From Candidatus Pollutiaquabacter sp. (lineage in GTDB: Bacteria > Bacteroidota > Bacteroidia > AKYH767-A > 2013-40CM-41-45), in assembly GCA_947465495.1 (NCBI GenBank), contig CANIAS010000018.1:1-47888 (forward strand): 47,888 nucleotides of DNA. The letters run 5' to 3'. The stretch's first letter is position 1. Every line of letters begins with the position of its first letter. The notes under the pieces were generated by a model that worked only from the letters and a program-made list of their open reading frames with translations, was not told the origin of the DNA and searched no databases. This document shows, in pieces, positions 16,908 to 24,013 of this stretch. A program made the position numbers and the translations under genes.

Positions 16908-18805
16908 GGCGTTCGCGGTGCGGTTGCAGTCATTTTATTTTCAAGCATGCAATTGTTGTACTGCTGGATAAGCGCTTTGATTCGTTGATCCATCGAGCGT
17001 GAAAGGATAATTTCAGTTTTGGAAATGTCCGACTGTTGAAGTGTATCCTTCGTAAGGTCAAAAAGTAAGGGGTGATCAATTGTGTCTAAAACGTAGGAGT
17101 AACCTTGGTCAATTAACTGATGACTTCCATGCAGGAAATTAATAGCGCCGGATGCTGTACTACTGTCGAATACGTTTCGGCCAATTGCAAAGTAGGAATG
17201 AGGAAAATGGAGATAACCAAGTACGCTGGGTAGTATGTCGATTTGCTGCGTGGTTTTAACAGATATGCCGACCAGCGAATCTCCAGGTGTGTAATAAATC
17301 ATCGGAATTGAGTAAATCCCTGCTCGTGATTGATAATAGCGTGATGCTGCCAAAGCGGTATGATCGGAGGTAATCACAAATAACGTTTGCTTGAACCAAG
17401 GTTGCTTTGCTGCTTTTGCGAAGAACGCACGAAGCGACTCATCAGCGTACCGTACACTTTTATGAATGGGTAAAGCGCCCTCCGGAAACTGATGGTCATA
17501 CGGGGCAGGAACAGCGTATGGGTGATGCGAAGAAAGTGTGAAGATGGTTCCAATGAAAGGGGTAGGCATTCGACTGAACTCGTCAACGGAACGCTGGAGA
17601 AAAGGAAAGTCGTAGATTCCCCAGGTACCATCAAAATCGGCATCGTTTGCATATTCGGTCCGACCAAAATAGCGGTCGTATCCGGCGACTAAACTGAAGC
17701 CATCAAAACCCATAGTTCCATTGGTGCCGCCGTGAAGGAATATGGAGCTGTATCCTTCGGCTTTCAACAGCGATGCAAGTGTGTTGATCTTGTTGCCTGC
17801 GTAGGGCGAAGTTATGAACGGTTGGTCCATGAGTGATGGGATTCCCGCCACCACTGCCGGAATGCCTTCGATTGATCGCTTCCCATTCGCATAGGCTTGC
17901 GTAAATACCAGCGAATGCTGCATGAGCGAGTCGAGGAAGGGAGTGTAGCCCGTTTGGTGATTCAAATAGCCAGAATATTCCTTGCCAATACCCTCCAGTA
18001 TGATGATGACAATGTTTTTGCGAATGAAGGAGGAGTCAACATCGGCTGTATGTATAACCGGAGCCAGTAGGTCAGTTACCGCTTTATCAAAATAATGAAC
18101 TGGTTTAATGGGCTCTTTTCCATAGGTTTTGATAATGGTGAAACTGCTGTTCAGGATAAGTGAAGTGGCCGCACCGTCAACGTAGTGGGCAGCAGTCAGC
18201 ACGGTAATCGGCTTGTATTGAAGTCCACCCCGAAATGATACTGTTGAGCAAGCGATGATGGAGAATATGGTGAGTAAATATCGGGGTAGCTGAAAAGGAT
18301 TCTTGGCTTTAGGCAAAAGAACAAGTGCCCACTTTCGATGGCCGAATTGCAGGAGATAGATAATGATTACGAATACCAACACCTCCGGCCAGAAATCGGT
18401 CAGCATTTTGGGCACCGTGTTGACAAAATCATCGCCCAATTCCAAGATGCTAAATATATCGGCCGTGAGCCGGCGAGCGGAAAACCGAAAGAGGCCGAGG
18501 TCAACACAATTGGCCAGCAGGAACGGGATATTCAGCAGGTAGAACAGGGCAGAAGCAATCCACGTAACCCGCTTTCTCATAAAAATGGATTCCGGCAGTA
18601 AATGGATGGCTATGATCGGAAGATTGATGATGGTGATGGCTACTATGTCGAACCGCCAGCCAATTACAAAAGCCAAAAAAATACCAGAAGTGGGTAGGCC
18701 CGAAAAGGCGCTGCTATTAAAAGCCAGAAAAAGTAGCCGCAGCAATGTATACATTGCCATCAGCAGCAGGATTTTCCGTACTAACGACCGGACAGGAACT
18801 GTCAT
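16904..18805 (-). CDS. LTA-synthase-like membrane sulfatase-fold phosphotransferase
   Basis: The 633-residue inner-membrane protein has about five N-terminal helices (about 10-195) and a periplasmic alkaline-phosphatase-fold domain (about 255-560). Metal and active-site residues are visible: Glu271 in IIILEGIG, Ser311 in NGKRSIEG at the nucleophile position (Thr in Gram-positive LtaS), a TLSSHHPY strand near 433, and Asp481-His482 in TSDHTA. Family members such as LtaS, OpgB and phosphoethanolamine transferases move phosphoglycerol or phosphoethanolamine from phospholipid to polymer, glucan or lipid A. The acceptor here is unknown. It heads a minus-strand operon with two lipid kinases and yciH. 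ATG 18805 is the natural start. Confidence 0.9.
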   Translation of the reverse strand: MTVPVRSLVRKILLLMAMYTLLRLLFLAFNSSAFSGLPTSGIFLAFVIGWRFDIVAITIINLPIIAIHLLPESIFMRKRVTWIASALFYLLNIPFLLANCVDLGLFRFSARRLTADIFSILELGDDFVNTVPKMLTDFWPEVLVFVIIIYLLQFGHRKWALVLLPKAKNPFQLPRYLLTIFSIIACSTVSFRGGLQYKPITVLTAAHYVDGAATSLILNSSFTIIKTYGKEPIKPVHYFDKAVTDLLAPVIHTADVDSSFIRKNIVIIILEGIGKEYSGYLNHQTGYTPFLDSLMQHSLVFTQAYANGKRSIEGIPAVVAGIPSLMDQPFITSPYAGNKINTLASLLKAEGYSSIFLHGGTNGTMGFDGFSLVAGYDRYFGRTEYANDADFDGTWGIYDFPFLQRSVDEFSRMPTPFIGTIFTLSSHHPYAVPAPYDHQFPEGALPIHKSVRYADESLRAFFAKAAKQPWFKQTLFVITSDHTALAASRYYQSRAGIYSIPMIYYTPGDSLVGISVKTTQQIDILPSVLGYLHFPHSYFAIGRNVFDSSTASGAINFLHGSHQLIDQGYSYVLDTIDHPLLFDLTKDTLQQSDISKTEIILSRSMDQRIKALIQQYNNCMLENKMTATAPRTP

Positions 18806-19155
18806 ATGCCATAAAAGTAGGGCAAATTGGGCAGTCGGCTACCTTGCTAAGCTTCGTTTTTCAACTAAAAAATCACTTATTATTGTTTACGATGATTTTC
18901 TTACAGAAATAAAAAGCTTGATTTTAAGCTAAAATCAATACTTTTATAGCATCCAATGATTTTTTGCAGGTTTTTCTGTGATTTTCGTAACCATTTCTCT
19001 TGTTTTTGGTAAAAGCCAACCAGTTCTTACAATTATTGTCCATTCTTGCTGCATCTTTTGCTGCATGAAACCTGAGAAAAGGATGTGCCAGCAGTGGACT
19101 TTGATCGAAGAAGAATTGTTAACAAGTGTTTTGTTAATTTTTTTTCAAGAAATGA
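18806..19155. other. AT-rich intergenic region with a hairpin and a direct repeat
   Basis: This gap of more than 300 nt separates the LtaS-like gene (-) from the lipoprotein gene (+). It holds a perfect 9-bp inverted repeat: arms TTGATTTTA (18918-18926) and TAAAATCAA (18930-18938) around AGC. TTGCTGCAT occurs twice 12 nt apart (19046-19054 and 19058-19066), close to one helical turn. An open frame crosses 18978-19211 but lacks coding character and overlaps the promoter. I see no tRNA or other RNA gene. Confidence 0.5.
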
Positions 19156-19185
19156 TTGTCAGATACATGAGAAACTATAATTTTG
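19156..19185 (+). promoter_or_regulatory. Strong Bacteroidota promoter of the Ala-rich lipoprotein
   Basis: TTG (19156-19158), a 19-nt spacer and TAATTTTG (19178-19185) match the TTG / TAnnTTTG consensus at its best spacing. This is the clearest promoter in the window. The ATG follows 38 nt after the -7 box, leaving a leader of roughly 30 nt. Confidence 0.8.
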
Positions 19186-19223
19186 CGCCCATTAAAATAA
19201 CAAACCCCTAACAAAACCAATCA

Positions 19224-19445
19224 ATGAAAAAAGTATTCTCTACCCTGTTGGCTGCCGGCTTTATCGCTTTGGTAGCTTGTGGCCCTAGCGCTGACGAAGC
19301 TAAGAACGCTGAGCAAGCTGCTGCTGATTCAATGGCTGCTGTTGCTGCTGCTGATTCTGCTGCTGCTGCCGCTGCTGCTGCTGCTGCTGTTGTTGACACA
19401 ACTGCTGCTATGGATTCTACTGCAGCTCCTGCTGAAGGAAAGTAA
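19224..19445 (+). CDS. Small alanine-rich lipoprotein
   Basis: This 73-residue protein has a textbook lipoprotein signal: MKK, a hydrophobic core, and lipobox LVAC with Cys19. The mature part of about 55 residues is mostly Ala with scattered Asp, Glu, Ser and Thr, including a run of ten Ala (codons GCT x3, GCC, GCT x6). It ends in Pro-Ala-Glu-Gly-Lys. It should form a long helix anchored in a membrane. The strong consensus promoter and a dedicated terminator suggest a short, abundant transcript. The size, helical nature and terminal Lys recall E. coli Lpp, but no heptad pattern is visible and I see no sequence relation. Function unknown. Confidence 0.85.
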   Translation: MKKVFSTLLAAGFIALVACGPSADEAKNAEQAAADSMAAVAAADSAAAAAAAAAAVVDTTAAMDSTAAPAEGK

Positions 19446-19467
19446 TCTAACAGATTGATCAAATAAG

Positions 19468-19497
19468 AAAGGGGTTCCTCGGAGCCCCTTTTTTATT
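19468..19497 (+). terminator. Rho-independent terminator, probably bidirectional
   Basis: AAGGGGTTCC, loop TC and GGAGCCCCTT form a 10-bp stem with one G-U pair, followed by TTTTTATTTT-like U-rich sequence. It lies 22 nt after the lipoprotein stop. On the minus strand it is followed by a U-rich stretch too, so it can also serve the small convergent gene ending at 19493. Confidence 0.85.
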
Positions 19498-19627
19498 TTG
19501 TGCATTTATCGCACCCATCTTTCGGTTTCGACAGTACGTGTCTCAACCTTTTGGCTATGTAAATGAATGCCACTGCTACCATCAGTAAAACAATCCATCC
19601 TTGCCAGTTGGTAATCCAGTGTCCCAT
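19493..19627 (-). CDS. Small membrane protein with C-terminal CxxC
   Basis: This 44-residue protein has one hydrophobic helix (about 10-26), a basic stretch (KRLRHVLSKPK) and a C-terminal Cys39-x-x-Cys42. The build resembles the FeoB-associated Cys-rich membrane proteins of Bacteroidota, but feoB is not nearby, so this is a tentative match. An ATG at 19675 would add 16 polar residues. I prefer 19627 because a TAAATTTA box at 19654-19661 lies just upstream of it and inside the longer version. It converges on the lipoprotein terminator. Confidence 0.6.
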   Translation of the reverse strand: MGHWITNWQGWIVLLMVAVAFIYIAKRLRHVLSKPKDGCDKCTK

Positions 19628-19653
19628 AACGTAAAGATACTTTACTATTTCCG

Positions 19654-19661
19654 TAAATTTA
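19654..19661. promoter_or_regulatory. Palindromic TAAATTTA box between divergent genes
   Basis: TAAATTTA is its own reverse complement and differs from TAnnTTTG only at the last base. It lies 27 nt before the short-form ATG of the minus-strand small protein and 30 nt before the E1 fusion ATG. One element could therefore serve as -7 box in both directions. No TTG at -33 is visible either way. Confidence 0.35.
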
Positions 19662-19691
19662 CCTTCGCTTTCCATCTATAGGGGCCTTACT

Positions 19692-21668
19692 ATGAAATAC
19701 TCCCGATCCGGTTGGACCGATGAACAATTGAAAGAGACGTATTACGAGCTCTTAAAACCTCGAATGATCGAGGAAAAGATGTTGGTGCTGTTACGTCAAG
19801 GACGTATTGCCAAATGGTTCTCCGGCATTGGTCAGGAAGCTATTTCAGTCGGTCTTGGATTGTCATTGCGCTCTGAAGAGTATATTCTCCCCATGCACCG
19901 TAATTTGGGCGTTTTTACCACTCGTAAGATTCCGCTCAATCGCCTTTTCTCGCAGTGGATGGGTAAGCCAGGTGGTTTCACCAAAGGACGTGATCGTTCT
20001 TTTCATTTCGGTACCCAGGAGTTTAAGATTATTGGAATGATCTCTCACCTAGGTCCACAAATGGGCGTGGCCGATGGTATCGCGCTAGGAAACCTGCTTA
20101 AAGATAATGGCCTCGTGACGGCCGTATTTACCGGCGATGGTGCTTCCAGCGAAGGTGATTTCCATGAAAGTTTAAATGTAGCAGCTGTCTGGAATCTACC
20201 GGTCATTTTTATTATTGAAAACAACGGGTATGGGTTGTCCACTCCTTCCAACGAGCAATTTAAGATGAAGCAATTCATTGATAAAGGCATCGGTTATGGC
20301 ATGGAAGCGATGCAAGTGGATGGAAACAATATTTTAGAAACCCGTAAGACTTTTACGGAACTCGCTGCTTCCATTCGTTCTAATCCTCGTCCGGTAATGG
20401 TCGAGTGCATGACGTTTCGTATGCGCGGACATGAAGAAGCTTCAGGAACCAAATATGTCCCGCCTCACCTCTTTGAAGAATGGGGAAAGAAAGATCCCGT
20501 CAATAATTTTGAGAATTTCCTGCTTACGGAAAAAGTAATCGATGAAGCTTATATTGCGCTTATTCGCAGAGAGATAAAGCAAGACATCGAAAGAAACTTA
20601 GAGGTCGCTTTTGCTGAAACTTCGCCGGCGCCAGACTCGCAGTTGGAGCTACACGACATGTACGATCGCCGTCCGGTTCCAATTATTCCACCGGCTGCAG
20701 CAATTTCTGAGATACGTTTTGTAGATGCCCTTTCTGACGGTCTGCGTGAGTCTATGCGAAAATTTAAAGACCTGGTCATTATGGGCCAGGATATTGCCGA
20801 TTATGGCGGGGTTTTTAAAGTGACTCAGGGTTTCTTAGAAGAATTTGGAAAGCCGCGAGTACGAAATACTCCGTTGTGCGAATCGGCCATCATAGGTACA
20901 GCTCAAGGTTTGGCCATTAACGGCATGAAGGCGATCGTTGAAATGCAGTTTGCAGACTTTGTGACCTGTGGATTCAACCAGATTGTGAATAATCTAGCTA
21001 AAACGCATTACCGTTGGGGACAAAATGTCGATGTCGTTGTACGCATGCCTACTGGTGCCGGAGTCAACGCCGGACCATTCCATTCACAATCCAACGAAGC
21101 CTGGTTTGTGCACACCCCAGGTCTAAAAGTAGTTTATCCGGCTTTTCCAGCTGACGCTAAAGGACTCATCACTGCATCCATCGAAGATCCCAATCCTGTA
21201 CTCTTCTTTGAACATAAAGCACTTTACCGCTCTATTTCCGGACCCGTTCCGGAAGGTTATTATACGATTGAAATTGGTAAAGCAGCTCGTATTAAAGAAG
21301 GTTCTCAGGTATCCGTCATTACTTATGGTCTGGGTGTACATTGGGCTTTAGAATGGATGTCAGAGCACCCTGAAGTCAACGTAGATCTTATTGACTTAAG
21401 GTCGCTATTGCCTTGGGATCAAGAAATGGTCGAAGAAAGTGTTCGTAAGACTGGACGAGTCATAGTGCTGCACGAAGACACGTTCACCGGTGGAATCGGC
21501 GGCGAAATTGCTGCACACATTGGTGACAAGTGCTTCCGGTACTTGGATGCGCCCGTGGTTCGTTGTGCCAGTATGGATACGCCAGTTCCTATGAGCCTCG
21601 AATTAGAGAACAACTTCTTGGCTAAGAACCGCCTCGATGAAGTTATGCAGCGCTTACTTTCCTACTAA
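19692..21668 (+). CDS. 2-oxoacid dehydrogenase E1, fused alpha and beta subunits
   Basis: This is the thiamine-diphosphate-dependent E1 of a pyruvate or branched-chain 2-oxoacid dehydrogenase complex, which decarboxylates the oxoacid and passes the acyl group to lipoyl-E2. The 658-residue chain has an alpha domain (1 to about 320) with the ThDP/Mg motif GDGAS near 148 ending in ENN near 178, and RMRGHEEAS near 240. A short linker follows. The beta domain (about 340-658) has GQDIADYGGVFKVT, FADF and RMPTGAGVNAGPFHSQ. Two-gene E1 enzymes are common, and this single-chain form is frequent in Bacteroidota. Substrate class cannot be fixed from sequence alone. E2 and E3 are not in the window. The 3' end overlaps the convergent patatin gene by 15 nt. 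Confidence 0.94.
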   Translation: MKYSRSGWTDEQLKETYYELLKPRMIEEKMLVLLRQGRIAKWFSGIGQEAISVGLGLSLRSEEYILPMHRNLGVFTTRKIPLNRLFSQWMGKPGGFTKGRDRSFHFGTQEFKIIGMISHLGPQMGVADGIALGNLLKDNGLVTAVFTGDGASSEGDFHESLNVAAVWNLPVIFIIENNGYGLSTPSNEQFKMKQFIDKGIGYGMEAMQVDGNNILETRKTFTELAASIRSNPRPVMVECMTFRMRGHEEASGTKYVPPHLFEEWGKKDPVNNFENFLLTEKVIDEAYIALIRREIKQDIERNLEVAFAETSPAPDSQLELHDMYDRRPVPIIPPAAAISEIRFVDALSDGLRESMRKFKDLVIMGQDIADYGGVFKVTQGFLEEFGKPRVRNTPLCESAIIGTAQGLAINGMKAIVEMQFADFVTCGFNQIVNNLAKTHYRWGQNVDVVVRMPTGAGVNAGPFHSQSNEAWFVHTPGLKVVYPAFPADAKGLITASIEDPNPVLFFEHKALYRSISGPVPEGYYTIEIGKAARIKEGSQVSVITYGLGVHWALEWMSEHPEVNVDLIDLRSLLPWDQEMVEESVRKTGRVIVLHEDTFTGGIGGEIAAHIGDKCFRYLDAPVVRCASMDTPVPMSLELENNFLAKNRLDEVMQRLLSY

Positions 21669-23945
21669 TCGATTGTTTTTAAGCAGCTGGGTCAATCGTT
21701 CAAAGGATTCCCGGTTATACGGTAATTCCGAGGATTTTACGACCAGTCTTCGCTCTTTGGTTGTCAGGTGAAAACTCAGTGATATGTCTTGCTCCTTGGT
21801 CGGTAACTCAAAGAGTACAAAATCAAACGGAGCTTTCATCCAACTTTTCGCATATTCGTAATTCTCATCTTGGTTGTAATCTTGAATGGTCAGCAGATTC
21901 TTATAGATGTTGCCCAAGGGTGTAGCAAGATTTTCCAGAAAACTAGGTTGTCCGCTGTCATCGATTACACGCTCTTTGTGAGAGTCCCGGATATCCACAA
22001 ATACAACACCGGAAGTGTTTTTCTCGATCCATTCGCGGTAGACATACAAGAATTTCAAGGAAGTTTTTAATCCGGTCACATCGCGAATACCAGCATCCAT
22101 AACCTTGATAGCTGGTTCTGTGGGTAAGGTGACTGCAGGAAGTATATACGGGAATGTCGCATTCATACGCAGCAGCGAAAGAAAGTGAATGCTGTCGGCT
22201 TGCTGATTTTTAAAGAGTCCATGGAAATCGATGGCGTCAATGGTGTTTGGAAAATGAAAGGCTGAATCCACGGCATGGGTAGTCAAATGCCGGATGGGCT
22301 GGGTGGATACCAGCAACTGACGACCGTCGTTCACAATGGTTGGCGAGAAAATCATCATGGGGACAATGGCATTCCGTTCGAACGGACGGTAGTAAGCCAG
22401 ATTTTGACTGTCCAAAATGCCAGTGGTGTTTTCGCTCAATTGTTTTTCAAAAGCATAAGCACGATCCTTATTAAATGTGTTGTTGCCAATGGAAAATCGT
22501 TGCAGGTTGAAAAACAGGTCGCTCACCGTAATGCTAAAAGTCACTGGATTCAAAAGATCTTGACCGATATTATTGAGATGCTCGACCAATTGCGGATTTG
22601 ATGGTTTTCCTTGTTTTTGACGCAGTGCTAACTCCCGGTAGTAGGATGCTCCCATCATTCCTCCCGAAGCACCGGTAATCAATTGACTGCTTTCCAGGAA
22701 ACAATAGTCGGTCAAACTATCGCTCAGTTGCATGACCCGATAAGCCCAGATGGATGCTCTCAATCCACCGCCTGAACAATTAATAAAAACCATTTTAGGT
22801 GGTATACTGTCGTCAAATTTGGAGCGCCAAGCACGTAGTACTTGCAACGTACTGTCGTAATCAGCGGCAGCAATTTCAGGTGACTCCAATTGGTGCAACG
22901 CATCCAGATTATACCTGGCTTTTCCGGATTCGTAATCCATGCCGTAGGCCTTGTTGGCTGAATAAAAAATGCCGTAAGACGAAAGCGCATTAACCACCAG
23001 CACAATTCCAAGGAATGCGGTGGTGGCCCATGATTTCAGCCAAAATCGAAATGCGCTACTAATCATAAGTAGCATGCAAAACGTCAACATTACACTTGCT
23101 GCAGCAGGGATCTTGAAAAAAGGAAATTCCTTGAAAAGTCCCATCAGAATGAACAAGCTGAATACAATGGTTTCGATGATGGCTGCATTTAGGTGATTTT
23201 GGCGGAATACCTTATTCAGCATTTCGCGGCTGTAGTGTCCGGTGCGACGTACTAATTTTACCTTTAATGGCTGACTGAGGTAGGTATCTACTCGCCATTC
23301 TCGCAGGTGTGGAAGCACACGACGCTGCTTACGCTCATGGCGGCCCCGGTGTTTTTCGTCCAGATGTTCTGCCACAGGTGCATTGGGGTCAGCATCGGAT
23401 GTAGCCATTCCAAACATCACAACGATGTCTTTGTTGGTTTGGAAAAAGTAAGTCAAGGTAGCCAGAATGACCATCGATACGCCGCCAAGAAATGCTAATG
23501 CGACCAGTAACACTTTCCAACTGCCTTGATATTCGTTGTCCAGCTGAAAGGAAACAATGTTCCAGCAATAGACGAGTAGGAAAATGACAGGTACAATGAA
23601 GTTATTAATGGTGTACTTCATGAACGGCCTTGAAAGCGTGGCGATAAACGGGAATCGCAATCCATTGATGATGTAACTGGAAATGTTAAACACCATGATG
23701 AAAGCGCCGGTCGCTAATCCCATCAGGAAAAAAGAAAGCACATTCACCTCGCCCATGTATTCCGGATCCAAAAACAGGAATGGTATTCCAAATGTTTTAG
23801 ACATGGAATTAGTTACCCACCCAAACAGAACTAGCCAGTAAATCAGTAGAATCTGGTTCCTCTTGAAAAGCACCACGACGAGTTGCACGGGAAAGGAATA
23901 GACCAGCCGTTGGATTGCTTTATTGGAAGACCAAGATTTTCTCAT
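21654..23945 (-). CDS. Membrane-anchored patatin-like phospholipase
   Basis: This 763-residue protein has about seven or eight hydrophobic helices in two groups (about 15-175 and 265-340). A patatin-like acyl hydrolase domain occupies about 385-760: CSGGGLRAS near 391 is the Gly-rich oxyanion loop, Ser427 in GASGG the nucleophile, and Asp617 in MDAGIRD the second dyad residue (DAG instead of the usual DG[GA]). Patatins cleave acyl esters of phospholipids or galactolipids. The catalytic domain probably lies on one face of the inner membrane, but which face is unclear. ATG 23945 starts with a basic n-region (MRKSWSSNK). The stop overlaps the end of the E1 gene by 15 nt. ftcD lies 68 nt upstream on the same strand. 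Confidence 0.87.
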   Translation of the reverse strand: MRKSWSSNKAIQRLVYSFPVQLVVVLFKRNQILLIYWLVLFGWVTNSMSKTFGIPFLFLDPEYMGEVNVLSFFLMGLATGAFIMVFNISSYIINGLRFPFIATLSRPFMKYTINNFIVPVIFLLVYCWNIVSFQLDNEYQGSWKVLLVALAFLGGVSMVILATLTYFFQTNKDIVVMFGMATSDADPNAPVAEHLDEKHRGRHERKQRRVLPHLREWRVDTYLSQPLKVKLVRRTGHYSREMLNKVFRQNHLNAAIIETIVFSLFILMGLFKEFPFFKIPAAASVMLTFCMLLMISSAFRFWLKSWATTAFLGIVLVVNALSSYGIFYSANKAYGMDYESGKARYNLDALHQLESPEIAAADYDSTLQVLRAWRSKFDDSIPPKMVFINCSGGGLRASIWAYRVMQLSDSLTDYCFLESSQLITGASGGMMGASYYRELALRQKQGKPSNPQLVEHLNNIGQDLLNPVTFSITVSDLFFNLQRFSIGNNTFNKDRAYAFEKQLSENTTGILDSQNLAYYRPFERNAIVPMMIFSPTIVNDGRQLLVSTQPIRHLTTHAVDSAFHFPNTIDAIDFHGLFKNQQADSIHFLSLLRMNATFPYILPAVTLPTEPAIKVMDAGIRDVTGLKTSLKFLYVYREWIEKNTSGVVFVDIRDSHKERVIDDSGQPSFLENLATPLGNIYKNLLTIQDYNQDENYEYAKSWMKAPFDFVLFELPTKEQDISLSFHLTTKERRLVVKSSELPYNRESFERLTQLLKNNRLVGK

Positions 23946-24013
23946 TGTGTTTGCTTCCTGGTGGAAAGCCGTTTCTACAAGATACGATGTATAATCATAT
24001 CGACGAACTGGAT

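Noticed and set aside
18978-19211. Open frame of 77 codons before the lipoprotein gene
   Set aside because: It overlaps the consensus promoter of the next gene, has no recognisable features and a low-complexity, AT-rich composition. I treat the region as non-coding.
19318-19396. GCT tract considered as a CRISPR or tandem array
   Set aside because: The units are in-frame alanine codons without spacers.
19208-19462. Minus-strand frame rich in Ala, Ser and Thr
   Set aside because: It is the antisense reading of the GCT-rich lipoprotein gene (GCT reads as AGC and GCA codons), not a gene.
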